Below, one piece after another: positions 1 through 9,047 of a stretch of DNA of 64,000 bases. The notes beneath the pieces are model-generated. The model did no database searches and was not told the origin of the DNA. It saw nothing but the letters and a program-made list of their open reading frames with translations. The stretch's first letter is position 1. The number at the start of each line of letters is the position of its first letter. The stretch is from contig NZ_JASZYF010000001.1 of assembly GCF_030317115.1 (NCBI RefSeq), forward strand, positions 310,001-374,000, written 5' to 3'. Source of the stretch: Variovorax gracilis. Lineage in GTDB: Bacteria > Pseudomonadota > Gammaproteobacteria > Burkholderiales > Burkholderiaceae_C. The translations under genes were made by a program, and so were the position numbers.

Positions 1-1
1 C

Positions 2-1585
2 ATGCACCACGACGGGATGCACTTCTTCGCGCTGGACGGGCGCACCGATCGCGGCCTGCTCGTGATGAACCACGAATACACCGACGAGCGCCTGCTCCAC
101 GCGGAAGGCTTGACGCCGTGGACCGAAGAGAAGACCCGCAAGTCGCTGCATGCGATGGGCGTGTCCGTGATCGAAGTCGAGCTGACGAGCGCCGGTTGGC
201 GCCAGGTGTTGCCGTCCCGCTACGCCCGCCGCATTCATGGCACCACCGCGATGCGCATCGCCGGCCCGGCGGCCGGCACGCCGTTGATGCGCACGGCAGC
301 CAACCCGGGCGGCGACCGCGTTTTCGGCACCTTCGCCAATTGCGCGATGGGCGTCACGCCCTGGGGCACCTACCTGAGCTGCGAGGAGAACTTCCATGGC
401 TATTTCGGTGGCCCGAAGGAAGCCGCATCGCGCGCCACGCCGGCGCAACGCCGCTACGGCACGGTGAGCGGATCGCAGTGGCTGGACTACTGGCGCTTCG
501 ACGAACGCTTCGACCTCTCGCGGCATCCCAACGAGGCCCATCGCTTCGGCTGGGTGGTCGAGATCGATCCCTTCGATCCCGGCTCCACGCCCGTCAAGCG
601 CACCGCCCTCGGTCGCAAGCGCCAGGAAAGCGCCACCTGCACGCGGACCCGGGACGGACGTCTTGCCGTGTACATGGGCGACGACTCCGCCTTCGAATAC
701 ATCTACAAGTTCGTGAGCCGCGACAAGGTCCTCCCCGGAAGCGATGCTGCCGCCCGGGCAGCCAATCGCCACCTGCTCGACGAGGGGACCCTGTACGTCG
801 CGCGCTACGACGCGGACGGCCGCGGCCAATGGCTCGAACTCAGGCATGGGCACCATGGCGTCGACACCGCCAGCGGCTTCGCGGACCAGGCCGAGGTGCT
901 GGTCCACGCGCGCCTGGCCGGCGACATCGTCGGCGGCACGAAGATGGACCGGCCCGAATGGATCGCCGTCCACCCCGAAAGCGGCGAGGTCTACGTCACG
1001 CTCACCCACAACACCCGCCGCGGCGCGCCCGGCATGCCCGGTGCCGACGCGGCGAATCCGAGGGCGAACAATCTTTTCGGCGGCATCCTCCGCTGGCGCG
1101 AGGACGGGCAGGACGCCGCCAGCACCACCTTCGCCTGGGACCACTTCGCGCTGGCCGGCGACCCGAAATGGCCAGACGCCGGCGTGCGCTACCCGAGCGA
1201 CGACGCCGACGCCTTCGGCAATCCCGACGGCCTGCGCTTCGACAGCGGCGGCCTGCTGTGGGTCCAGACCGACATGGCCGGCCCAGCCATCGGCAAGGGG
1301 CCGATGGCTGCGCTCGGCAACAACCAGATGCTCTGCGCCGACCCGGCAACCGGGCGCATCAAGCGCTTCCTGGTCGGCCCCAATGGCTGCGAGATCACCG
1401 GCTGCACGGTGACGCTGGATCGCCGGAGCCTGTTCGTCAACATCCAGCATCCGGGCGAGACACGCGAGGACGGCAGCGGCACGCCCAACAGCGCATGGCC
1501 GGACGGAGGCGCAGTCGGCAGCGCGCGCCCGCGATCCTCCACCGTGGCCGTGCGGCGACGCGATGGCGGTATCGTCGGAAGCTGA
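2..1585 (+). CDS. PhoX family phosphatase (DUF839), 5' end outside window
   Basis: This is the C-terminal 527 residues or more of a PhoX-type secreted phosphatase, a family of calcium- and iron-dependent alkaline phosphatases that release phosphate from organic esters outside the cytoplasm. The visible part has the family hallmarks: an NHE motif at residues 23-25, SCEEN near 126, GDDSAFEYIYKF near 226, NPDGLRFD near 405 and NIQHPG near 480. The protein ends in the usual basic tail. The first ATG in the window lies inside the conserved domain, so the true start and any Tat signal lie upstream of base 1. The family assignment is strong. The substrate is not shown by the sequence, and many family members are uncharacterised. 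Confidence 0.88.
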   Translation: MHHDGMHFFALDGRTDRGLLVMNHEYTDERLLHAEGLTPWTEEKTRKSLHAMGVSVIEVELTSAGWRQVLPSRYARRIHGTTAMRIAGPAAGTPLMRTAANPGGDRVFGTFANCAMGVTPWGTYLSCEENFHGYFGGPKEAASRATPAQRRYGTVSGSQWLDYWRFDERFDLSRHPNEAHRFGWVVEIDPFDPGSTPVKRTALGRKRQESATCTRTRDGRLAVYMGDDSAFEYIYKFVSRDKVLPGSDAAARAANRHLLDEGTLYVARYDADGRGQWLELRHGHHGVDTASGFADQAEVLVHARLAGDIVGGTKMDRPEWIAVHPESGEVYVTLTHNTRRGAPGMPGADAANPRANNLFGGILRWREDGQDAASTTFAWDHFALAGDPKWPDAGVRYPSDDADAFGNPDGLRFDSGGLLWVQTDMAGPAIGKGPMAALGNNQMLCADPATGRIKRFLVGPNGCEITGCTVTLDRRSLFVNIQHPGETREDGSGTPNSAWPDGGAVGSARPRSSTVAVRRRDGGIVGS

Positions 1586-1610
1586 TCAGGCCCACAAGGA
1601 GGAAGCATCC

Positions 1611-2009
1611 ATGTCCATCCGCATCGTCCGCCTCGGCAGCGAGCGCGCCCCCGGCGAGGGTTTGCGCATCGGCACCGTGCGCCGTCCGCCGCGCGGCGTG
1701 CCCAAAGCCGAGTTCGCCTCGCGGAACTGGTACGACGTCTGGTACCCGAACCTCGCGCCGTCGGTGGAAACGATGAAGATGGCCCAGGACGCGCAGGCGT
1801 CCGGCGTCCCCGCCGAATGGACAGCTTTCGGCCGCAAGTACCGCAGCGAGATGGCCGAGGCCGACGCCAGCCGCAGCCTGGACCTGCTGGCGGCGCTGTC
1901 GCATCAGAGCGCGTTGTCTGTGGGCTGCTACTGCGAGGACGAATCGCGCTGCCACCGGTCCTTCCTGCGCGCGCTGCTGGCCGAACGCGGCGCGGACATC
2001 GTCGCGTGA
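1611..2009 (+). CDS. DUF488 family protein
   Basis: A 132-residue soluble protein of the DUF488 family, whose biochemical role is unknown. The motif CYCEDESRCHRS near residues 104-115 is the cysteine/histidine signature of this family, and the N-terminal stretch with paired arginines (RRPPRG) also fits. The start at 1611 is preceded by the strong ribosome-binding site AGGAGGA at a good distance; the open frame extends further upstream but inside the phosphatase gene. It begins 25 bases after that gene's stop, so the two may be co-transcribed. Confidence 0.8.
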   Translation: MSIRIVRLGSERAPGEGLRIGTVRRPPRGVPKAEFASRNWYDVWYPNLAPSVETMKMAQDAQASGVPAEWTAFGRKYRSEMAEADASRSLDLLAALSHQSALSVGCYCEDESRCHRSFLRALLAERGADIVA

Positions 2010-2021
2010 GCGTCGCCTGGA

Positions 2022-2810
2022 TCAGCGCATCGCCCGGGCGATGCCCTGCGCGGCGGTGCGCAGCTTGTCGAGTTGCTGCAACGCATCGGGCAAGGGCATG
2101 CGCACCGCAGGCGCCTGCAGTGCGACCGCGCAGCGCACCGGGCCGTGCGGCTCGTCGCGAACCGGGACCGCGACACACACGAGGCCTTCGATGAATTCCT
2201 CGGCGTCGACCGAATAGCCCTCGTGCTGGATGCGCTCGATCTCGGCCTCCAGTGCTTCCCGTGAGCACAGCGTGTGGTGCGTGTGGCGCTCGTAGCGGAT
2301 GCCGTCGAGCAGCAGCTCGCGCTGGGCACGCGGCAGATGCGCCAGGAACAGCTTGCCGCTGGCCGAGCAATGCAGCGGCACGCGCGAGCCGGGTCCCAAT
2401 TCCAGCCGCAGCGGAAACGCCGTCTCGACCCGGTCGAGGTAAATGACCTCGGCACCCGACAGCGCCGTGAGATTGCAGGTTTCGCCCACGTCCGCGACCA
2501 GTTGGCGCAGCACGGCATGGCGCACGCCAGTCGCGGTGCTTCCGCGCAGCACCGTTTCCGCGAACTGCATGAGCCGCGGCGTGGTCGCGTAGCGACGTCC
2601 GTCCCCGCCGCGCGCCAAAAGACCGCCGGCCTCCAGTTGCTGGAGCATCCGGTGCACCGATGGCTTGGGCTGGCCGCTGGTCCGCACGATCTCGACGAGC
2701 GTCTGAGGCTCGGGCGCAGCGACCACGTGCTCCAGCAAATGGAAGAGGCGCAGGCCGGGCGTCAAGGCCGAATCGGCGTCTTCCTGCAGTCCTGGAGTGG
2801 GATAATCCAT
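2022..2810 (-). CDS. IclR family transcriptional regulator
   Basis: A 262-residue IclR-type regulator. Residues about 18-80 form the winged helix-turn-helix (the recognition region includes GQPKPSVHRMLQQLE), and residues about 95-260 form the effector-binding domain with the conserved LHCSASGK and the EEF..GL stretch. IclR proteins usually control neighbouring catabolic genes through a small-molecule ligand. It is divergent from the SDR gene at 2901, with 90 bases between the start codons, so the SDR / monooxygenase / symporter run is the likely target. The ligand cannot be read from sequence. Confidence 0.93.
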   Translation of the reverse strand: MDYPTPGLQEDADSALTPGLRLFHLLEHVVAAPEPQTLVEIVRTSGQPKPSVHRMLQQLEAGGLLARGGDGRRYATTPRLMQFAETVLRGSTATGVRHAVLRQLVADVGETCNLTALSGAEVIYLDRVETAFPLRLELGPGSRVPLHCSASGKLFLAHLPRAQRELLLDGIRYERHTHHTLCSREALEAEIERIQHEGYSVDAEEFIEGLVCVAVPVRDEPHGPVRCAVALQAPAVRMPLPDALQQLDKLRTAAQGIARAMR

Positions 2811-2816
2811 AGGAAA

Positions 2817-2831
2817 TCTCTGAAATCGAGA
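2817..2831. promoter_or_regulatory. candidate IclR operator between the divergent genes
   Basis: The interval between the IclR and SDR start codons is conspicuously AT-richer than its surroundings and holds an imperfect 15-bp palindrome, TCTC-TGAAATC-GAGA, with a further GAGA repeat at 2851. Size and place fit an IclR-family site. This is inference; no consensus is known for this regulator. Confidence 0.25.
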
Positions 2832-2900
2832 CTAATAAGAGAATATTTTCGAGATTTTGCCGCGATTTCGCTAAGCTGCACACCCCAAACAAACGATTCC

Positions 2901-3767
2901 ATGACTTTTCGTCTCGACAACCTCGTCATCACCGGCGCCTGCGGCGGCCTGGGCCGCGCCTTGGCGGCAGAGGCGCTGGCGCGCGGTGCGAAGGTTGCGC
3001 TGGTCGGGCTGGACACTGCGGCGCTCGACGCCCTGGCCACGTCGGCACCGGGGCGCACGGCGATCTACACGCCGGACGTGAGCGACGCGCCCGCGATGCA
3101 ATCGATGGCGCAGGACTGGATGTCGCGCTTCGGCGTGCCCGACGCGGTGATCGCCAACGCGGGCGTGGCAGGCGGATTCGACACGGCCGAAGCCGCGGAC
3201 CTGGCGGTGTTCCGCCGCATCCTCGAAATCAACCTGCTGGGCGTTGCCGCCACCTTCCAGCCCTTCGTCGCATCGATGTGCGTTCGCGGCCAGGGAACGC
3301 TCGCCGGCATCGCCAGTCTGGCCGGCCGGCGCGGATTGCCCGGCAATGGCGCCTACTGCGCGAGCAAGGGCGGCCTGATTCGCTATCTCGAAAGCCTGCG
3401 CGCCGAACTGCGCCCGAGCGGTGTGCACGTCTGCACCGTCAGTCCGGGCTACCTGCGAACGCCGCTGACGGCGGGCAACCGTTTCGCCATGCCCGGACTG
3501 ATGGCGCCGGAAGACGCTGCCATCGCCATCCTTCATGCGCTCGCCCGAGGCCGCGAGCAACTCGTGCTGCCGCGCCGCCTCGGCTGGCTGTCGAATGTGC
3601 TCGGCCTGCTGCCGGCCGCGTGGCATGACGCCCTGCTGCTTCGGCAACCGCGCAAGCCGCGCGCCGGCGAACCGGGCGCCACGCCCATCCCCGGGCTGCC
3701 GGCGACGGAGGCCACCGGCCCCGGCCCCGACGCCCCCGCCCCCATCCCCGAAGCCGCCACGCGCTGA
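2901..3767 (+). CDS. short-chain dehydrogenase/reductase with proline-rich tail
   Basis: A 288-residue classical SDR. The nucleotide-binding motif TGACGGLG lies near residues 10-17, NAGV follows near 90, and the catalytic Tyr152 and Lys156 sit in YCASK. It should interconvert an alcohol and a ketone with NAD(P)H. Beyond about residue 255 the protein runs into a Pro/Ala/Gly-rich tail of some 30 residues that is not part of the SDR fold. It is the first gene after the divergent IclR regulator and lies 35 bases before the flavin monooxygenase, so the two enzymes may act in sequence on one substrate. Confidence 0.9.
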   Translation: MTFRLDNLVITGACGGLGRALAAEALARGAKVALVGLDTAALDALATSAPGRTAIYTPDVSDAPAMQSMAQDWMSRFGVPDAVIANAGVAGGFDTAEAADLAVFRRILEINLLGVAATFQPFVASMCVRGQGTLAGIASLAGRRGLPGNGAYCASKGGLIRYLESLRAELRPSGVHVCTVSPGYLRTPLTAGNRFAMPGLMAPEDAAIAILHALARGREQLVLPRRLGWLSNVLGLLPAAWHDALLLRQPRKPRAGEPGATPIPGLPATEATGPGPDAPAPIPEAATR

Positions 3768-3802
3768 GCGGCGGTTCCCCCTGTGAGTCGGAGTTTCCTT
3801 TC

Positions 3803-5134
3803 GTGAGCCAACCTGTGCCTGCCCCCGTGCCTACCCATCAGCAGATCGCCCTGATCGGCGCCGGCCCCTCGGGGCTTGCCGGCGCCCGCAACCTCCAGAA
3901 GCTCGGCATCCCGTTCCAGGGCTTCGAGGCGTACGAAGACGTCGGAGGGTTGTGGAACATCGGCAATCCGCGCAGCACGGTGTACCAGTCGGCCCACCTG
4001 ATCTCGTCCAAGCGGACGACGGAGTTCGCCGAGTTTCCGATGGCCGACGACGTGGCCGACTACCCGAGCCACGCCGAGTTGCGCCGCTATTTCAGCGACT
4101 TCGCGGATCATTTCGATCTGCGCCGGCACTTCCGCTTCGGCACGAAGGTGCTTCGCGTGGAGCCTGTGACGGAAACCGCTTCGACCCTGTGGCGGGTAAG
4201 CGTCGACGCCGGCGGCGGCCGCATCGAGACGGCCGACTACAAAGGCGTGGTCATCGCCAATGGCACCCTGTCCGAACCGAGCATGCCGCGTTTCGAGGGC
4301 CACTTCAACGGCGAGCTGCTGCACACCTCCGCCTACAAGCATGCGAACCTGTTCCAGGACAAGCGCGTGCTCGTGGTGGGCGCCGGCAACAGCGGCTGCG
4401 ACATTGCGGTCGATGCCGTGCACTACGCGAAGAGCGTCGATCTCTCGGTGCGCCGCGGCTACTACTTCGTGCCCAAGTACATCTTCGGCAAGCCGGCCGA
4501 CACGCTGGGCGGCAAGCGGCCGCTGCCGGCCTGGATCAAGCAGCGGCTCGACGCCAAGGTGCTGCAGTGGTTCACCGGCGACCCGGTGCGCTTCGGCTTC
4601 CCCAAGCCGGACTACCGCATGTACGAATCACACCCCGTCGTGAATTCGCTGGTGCTGCACCACATCGGCCATGGCGACATCGGGGTGCGCGCCGACATCG
4701 CGCGGCTCGACGGCGACACGGTGCACTTCAAGGACGGTTCCTCTCGCGACTACGACCTCATCCTGTGCGCGACGGGCTACAAGCTGCACTACCCCTTCAT
4801 CGACCGTACCTGGCTCAACTGGCAGGGCATGGCACCGAAGCTCTACCTGAACATCTTCGCGCCGGGCTTCGACAACCTCGCGGTGCTCGGCATGATCGAG
4901 GCGAGCGGCATCGGCTGGCAGGGACGCTACGAGCAGGCGGAGCTGGTGGCGCGCTACTTCAAGGCCCAGTCCCAAGGTCGACCGCAGGCCGCCGCGCTCA
5001 AGGAAGCCAAGGCCGGGCCCACGCCCGATCTCTCCGGCGGCTACAAGTACCTGAAGCTGGAGCGCATGGCCTACTACGTCAACAAGGACAGCTACCGCCG
5101 CGCCATTCGTGACGCATCCGCCGCGCTCGCCTGA
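3803..5134 (+). CDS. flavin-containing monooxygenase (FMO family)
   Basis: A 443-residue FAD/NADPH monooxygenase. The FAD-binding GAGPSG motif is at residues 19-24, the family fingerprint FxGxxxHxxxY is present from about 163 (FEGHFNGELLHTSAYK), a second dinucleotide fold (VVGAGNSG) follows near 190 for NADPH, and the conserved ATGY motif is near 323. FMOs oxygenate nitrogen or sulfur atoms, or ketones in a Baeyer-Villiger manner. The start used is GTG at 3803. Sitting between an SDR and a BASS-type transporter under a probable IclR regulator, it is the most diagnostic enzyme of this presumed catabolic run. Its substrate is unknown. Confidence 0.9.
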   Translation: MSQPVPAPVPTHQQIALIGAGPSGLAGARNLQKLGIPFQGFEAYEDVGGLWNIGNPRSTVYQSAHLISSKRTTEFAEFPMADDVADYPSHAELRRYFSDFADHFDLRRHFRFGTKVLRVEPVTETASTLWRVSVDAGGGRIETADYKGVVIANGTLSEPSMPRFEGHFNGELLHTSAYKHANLFQDKRVLVVGAGNSGCDIAVDAVHYAKSVDLSVRRGYYFVPKYIFGKPADTLGGKRPLPAWIKQRLDAKVLQWFTGDPVRFGFPKPDYRMYESHPVVNSLVLHHIGHGDIGVRADIARLDGDTVHFKDGSSRDYDLILCATGYKLHYPFIDRTWLNWQGMAPKLYLNIFAPGFDNLAVLGMIEASGIGWQGRYEQAELVARYFKAQSQGRPQAAALKEAKAGPTPDLSGGYKYLKLERMAYYVNKDSYRRAIRDASAALA

Positions 5135-5161
5135 ACAACGCAGCCACCGAGAAAACGTCTC

Positions 5162-6088
5162 ATGCTCCCGCTTCCCGTCGACGAGGTGCGCCTCAATTTC
5201 AATCCGGCCTCGCTGGTCCTGCTCAATGCGGTGCTCGGTTTCCTGATGTTCGGCATCGCGCTGGACACGCGGGTCGAGGATTTCAAGCGCGTGATGCGAA
5301 TGCCTTTGGCCATGGCGGTCGGCATTGCCGCGCAGTTCATCGTGCTGCCTGCCGTCACCTTCGGGCTCACGCTGGCGCTGCAGCCGGCGCCGAGCATTGC
5401 GCTGGGAATGATCCTCGTCGCGTGCTGCCCGCCGGGCAATGTGTCGAACATCCTCACGCACCGTGCGGGGGGCAATGTCGCGCTGTCGGTGTCGATGACG
5501 GCGATCTCGAACCTGATTTCGATCGTCGTGATGCCGCTCAACTTCGCCTTCTGGGGCGGCATTCATCCGACGGCGGCGCCGTTGCTCAAGACGATCGCGC
5601 TCAATCCGGGCGAGATGGTGATGCACATCGTCGCGATCATCGGCGCGCCCTTCGTCATCGGGCTGGCCTTCTCGCACTACCTGCCGACGCTCACGAGCCG
5701 CATCAAGAAGCCGGCGCGCATCCTGAGCTTCGTCTGCCTGATCGGATTCATCCTGGCCGCGATCGCCGGCAACTGGCGCTACTTCCTCGACTACGTGGGA
5801 CTCGTGCTGCTCGCCGTGGTGCTGCACGACGCCCTGGCCTTTGCCACCGGCTATGCCTGCGCGACGGCCACCGGCCTGGCGGAGTACGACAGGCGCGCGG
5901 TCAGCTTCGAGGTCGGCGTCCGCAACGCGGGGCTCGGGCTGGTGCTGATCTTCAGTTTCTTCGGCGGCCTCGGCGGCATGGCGGTCGTCGCCGGCGTCTG
6001 GGGCTTCTGGGACATCGTCGCGGGCCTCGGGCTCGCCGCATGGTGGGCGCGTCGCCCGCTTTCTTCAACGGCTGCCCGATCGGCCTGA
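5162..6088 (+). CDS. bile acid:sodium symporter family (BASS) transporter
   Basis: A 308-residue polytopic membrane protein with about nine or ten hydrophobic segments. It carries the family-typical stretch LVACCPPGNVSNI near residues 87-99, the helix-break region of the first half, and EVGVRNAGLGLVL near 253-265, its equivalent in the second half. BASS proteins import organic anions with sodium; bacterial members take up bile salts, pantoate or other carboxylates. It starts 27 bases after the monooxygenase gene and probably delivers or exports the substrate or product of the linked enzymes. That link is inferred from position. Confidence 0.88.
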   Translation: MLPLPVDEVRLNFNPASLVLLNAVLGFLMFGIALDTRVEDFKRVMRMPLAMAVGIAAQFIVLPAVTFGLTLALQPAPSIALGMILVACCPPGNVSNILTHRAGGNVALSVSMTAISNLISIVVMPLNFAFWGGIHPTAAPLLKTIALNPGEMVMHIVAIIGAPFVIGLAFSHYLPTLTSRIKKPARILSFVCLIGFILAAIAGNWRYFLDYVGLVLLAVVLHDALAFATGYACATATGLAEYDRRAVSFEVGVRNAGLGLVLIFSFFGGLGGMAVVAGVWGFWDIVAGLGLAAWWARRPLSSTAARSA

Positions 6089-6091
6089 ATC

Positions 6092-7096
6092 ATGGATGTT
6101 TTCCTGCCCTTGGCGGCACGCCGGGTGCTCGTCACCGGCGCCGACGGTTTTCTCGGCCGCACGGTGGTGGCCGCTCTGGGCCAGTTGCCCGATCTCGATT
6201 GCGTAGTCGCGTTGGACGTCCGTGACGTGCCCGCCACCCGCCGCGTCCCCGGGGTGACCTATGCCGTGCAGGACGTGCGCGCGCCGGAACTGCGCGCCAC
6301 GCTGGCCGAGCACGCCATCGACTCGGTCGTGCACCTCGCCTCCATCGTGACGCCGGGGCCGGGCAGCACGCGCGACTTCGAATATTCGGTCGACGTCCTC
6401 GGCACGCGCAACGTGCTGGAGGCCTGCGTGGCGCAAGGCGTGCAGCACATCGTGGTGTCGTCGAGCGGCGCGGCCTACGGCTACCACGCCGACAACCCGC
6501 CTTGGATCGACGAGAACGATGCCTTGCGCGGCAACCAGGCCTTTGCCTACGCACATCACAAGCGGCTCGTCGAGGAGATGCTCACGGACTACCGCGCTTC
6601 GCATCCCGCGCTGCGCCAGACGGTGCTGCGCATCGGCACCATTCTGGGCACCAACGTCCACAACCAGATCACCGCGCTCTTCGACAAGCCGCGCATCCTG
6701 GCGATCCGCGGAAGCGACAGCCCCTTCGTCTTCATCTGGGACGAGGACGTGACGGGATGCGTCGTGCACGCGATCACCACCGGCCGCGAAGGCTGCTTCA
6801 ACGTTGCCGGCGATGGCGCTTTGACGCTCTCGCAGATCGCCGCGATCCTTCGCAAGCCGATGCTGGTACTGCCGGCATCGCTCCTGAGGCTGGCGCTCGC
6901 GATCGGTTCGCGCCTGGGTGTCAGCCGCTACGGGCCCGAGCAGCTCGACTTCCTTCGCTACCGGCCGGTGCTGTCCAACGCCCGCCTGAAGTCGGAGTTC
7001 GGCTACGTGCCGCGCAAGACCAGCCTCGAAGCCTTCCTCGCCTTCAAGGCGGCGCGCTGCGGCCGTGTTTCGCGACCCGGCCAGGTTTCCGCATGA
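6092..7096 (+). CDS. NAD-dependent epimerase/dehydratase (extended SDR)
   Basis: A 334-residue extended short-chain dehydrogenase. It has TGADGFLG at residues 15-22 for NAD(P), a serine-rich strand VVSSSG near 116, and catalytic Tyr153 and Lys157 in YAHHK. Family members act on nucleotide sugars, 3-beta-hydroxysteroids or other cyclic alcohols. No sugar-nucleotide genes are nearby, so the context (SDR, monooxygenase, BASS symporter) favours a small-molecule dehydrogenase role over sugar epimerisation. It starts 3 bases after the symporter stop, and its stop overlaps the next start by ATGA, which implies translational coupling on one mRNA. Confidence 0.87.
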   Translation: MDVFLPLAARRVLVTGADGFLGRTVVAALGQLPDLDCVVALDVRDVPATRRVPGVTYAVQDVRAPELRATLAEHAIDSVVHLASIVTPGPGSTRDFEYSVDVLGTRNVLEACVAQGVQHIVVSSSGAAYGYHADNPPWIDENDALRGNQAFAYAHHKRLVEEMLTDYRASHPALRQTVLRIGTILGTNVHNQITALFDKPRILAIRGSDSPFVFIWDEDVTGCVVHAITTGREGCFNVAGDGALTLSQIAAILRKPMLVLPASLLRLALAIGSRLGVSRYGPEQLDFLRYRPVLSNARLKSEFGYVPRKTSLEAFLAFKAARCGRVSRPGQVSA

Positions 7097-8022
7097 CAGC
7101 GCCGACCAGCCTCAGCCGAGCCGACTTCGGCCGCGCCATGGGCGTGGTGCTGATCTGGGGCCTGAACTTCGTCGTGATGAAGCTGGGCCTGCGCGACTTG
7201 AGCCCCATGCTGCTCGGCGCCCTGCGCTTCGCTGCGGCCGCCTTGCCGTTGATCCTCTTCGTGCGCCGGCCGGCGCTGCCCTGGCGCTTTCTCGCGGCCT
7301 ACGGGCTCGCACAGGGGCTGGGGCAATTCGGCCTGCTCTTCCTTGGATTGCAGTTGGGCATGACGGCTGGCATGGCCTCGGTCGTGATGCAGACCCAGGC
7401 CTTCTTCACCCTGCTGCTGGCGGCGCCGCTTCTGGGCGAGCGGGCGCGCCCGAGCCAATGGCTCGGCCTCTCCGTGGCGCTCGCAGGACTGGTCGTGATC
7501 GCCATGGCGCACGGCGACGGGCCGGGGCAGATGACGCTGATCGGCTTCGTACTCACGCTGTCGGCCGCCTTCATGTGGGCCTCGTCCAACATCGTGGTGC
7601 GCTTCGCGGTGCGTACCGCGCCGGGGTACGACCCCTTCGGGTTCATCGTGTGGAGCAGCCTCTTTCCGATCCTGCCCTTCGCCCTGCTTGCCCTGGCGCT
7701 GGACGGCCCCGCAACGGTGATGCATCAACTCGCCGGGCTGGATCTGGGGGCCGTGCTGGCCGTGCTCTTCCTCGCGTGGTTCGCCACGCTGCTTGCCTAC
7801 ACGCTGTGGACTCGCCTGCTGCAGCGGCATCCCGCGGGTCGCGTCGTGCCCTTCTCGCTGCTCGTGCCGGTCGTCGGGCTGGCCGCGGCGGCCGTGTGCT
7901 TCGGCGAGCGGCCGAGCCCGGCGCAGTGGCTCGGCACCGCGGCGGTGCTGCTCGGGCTGGTGATCAACCAGGGCCTGGCGACGCGCGCGCTGACGTGGAT
8001 GCGGGCGCCGCAGCGCGCCTGA
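7093..8022 (+). CDS. EamA-type (DMT superfamily) permease
   Basis: A 309-residue drug/metabolite-type transporter with two EamA repeats and ten predicted transmembrane helices. The first repeat begins with IWGLNFVVMKLGL near residues 17-29, and the second has MWASSNIVVRF near 161. The start overlaps the epimerase stop in ATGA. It is the last plus-strand gene of the IclR-linked run and probably exports or imports a related metabolite. Substrate specificity in this family cannot be judged from sequence. Confidence 0.88.
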   Translation: MTAPTSLSRADFGRAMGVVLIWGLNFVVMKLGLRDLSPMLLGALRFAAAALPLILFVRRPALPWRFLAAYGLAQGLGQFGLLFLGLQLGMTAGMASVVMQTQAFFTLLLAAPLLGERARPSQWLGLSVALAGLVVIAMAHGDGPGQMTLIGFVLTLSAAFMWASSNIVVRFAVRTAPGYDPFGFIVWSSLFPILPFALLALALDGPATVMHQLAGLDLGAVLAVLFLAWFATLLAYTLWTRLLQRHPAGRVVPFSLLVPVVGLAAAAVCFGERPSPAQWLGTAAVLLGLVINQGLATRALTWMRAPQRA

Positions 8023-8037
8023 GGCCTTCGCGAGGCG

Positions 8038-8940
8038 CTAGCGCTGCGCCTTGTCCTTCTGGTTCTGTGCCTCGATGCGTTCGCGCGCGGCCAGCCAGTC
8101 CGCGTCGCTCCACTGTCGCAACTCGTAGAAGTTGCCGCCGGTCGCGAGCGCGCTGCCGCCGTCCATCATGATGCTCTGGCCCGTGAGCCAGTCGCACTGG
8201 CCGCGCGCCATCAGGAAGGCCGCGAGGTTCTGCAACTCGCTCATCATTCCGGTGCGCGCCATCGGGTTCAACGCCTTGCTGCGCGCGCCGGGCTCCTCGC
8301 CGGGGTTCAGGCGCTTGCTCATGCCTTCGGTCGGAATCTCGCCGGGACCGACAGCGTTGAGCCGGATGCCATAGCGCGCCCACTCGACCGCGAGCGACTT
8401 GGTCATCACCTCGATGCCCGCCTTGCTCATGGCGGAAGGCACCACGTACGGACTGCCGTTGTCGACCCAGGTCACGATGATGCTCATCACGCTCCGATAC
8501 GGGTCACCGGCCTTCCACTTGCCCTCCTTGGCCTCGGCCACCCAGCGCTTGCCGACCGCCTGCGTGACGTAGAAGCTGCCGTGGAAGACGATGTTCGCCA
8601 CCGCATCGAAGGCTCGCGGCGACAAGGCCTCGGTGGGTGAGACGAAGTTGCCCGCCGCGTTGTTGATGAGCCCCGTCAGCCCGCCCGACTGCCAGAGGCT
8701 TTCGACCATTTCGTCTACCGCCTGCGCATTGCGGATATCGACACCGAAGGTGTCGATGCGTCGCCCGGGAAACTGCTTGCGCCATTCGGCTGCGGTGTCG
8801 TCGCAGACACTTTGCCGGCGCCCGCAGATCGCGACGTCGGCGCCCAGGCCGAGGAAGCGCTCGGACATCGCGCGGCCGAGGCCGGTGCCGCCGCCCGTCA
8901 CGAGGATGCGCTGGCCGGCCATGAGATCGGTTTGGAACAT
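8038..8940 (-). CDS. SDR similar to 2,4-dienoyl-CoA / trans-2-enoyl-CoA reductases
   Basis: A 300-residue SDR with TGGGTGLG near residues 15-22 and NNAAGNF near 98. It lacks the simple Tyr-x3-Lys of classical SDRs; the region PSAMSKAG near 172-179 and the PTEGM motif near 208 resemble the 2,4-dienoyl-CoA and peroxisomal enoyl-CoA reductase branch. This suggests a role in unsaturated acyl-CoA metabolism. The start at 8940 has a clear AAGGAGA site 8 bases upstream, while the longer open frame begins in the promoter region. It is divergent from the CoA-transferase gene at 9048, which also fits acyl-CoA chemistry. Confidence 0.85.
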   Translation of the reverse strand: MFQTDLMAGQRILVTGGGTGLGRAMSERFLGLGADVAICGRRQSVCDDTAAEWRKQFPGRRIDTFGVDIRNAQAVDEMVESLWQSGGLTGLINNAAGNFVSPTEALSPRAFDAVANIVFHGSFYVTQAVGKRWVAEAKEGKWKAGDPYRSVMSIIVTWVDNGSPYVVPSAMSKAGIEVMTKSLAVEWARYGIRLNAVGPGEIPTEGMSKRLNPGEEPGARSKALNPMARTGMMSELQNLAAFLMARGQCDWLTGQSIMMDGGSALATGGNFYELRQWSDADWLAARERIEAQNQKDKAQR

Positions 8941-9047
8941 GAGGGGTCTCCTTGTCTTCGGTGTGGAACAGGCTCTGCAGGCCGCATCGTAGAGCGCCGG
9001 GCGCAAGCCGGTAAGCTCCCGATGTGACACCGACAAGGATCCGCCCC

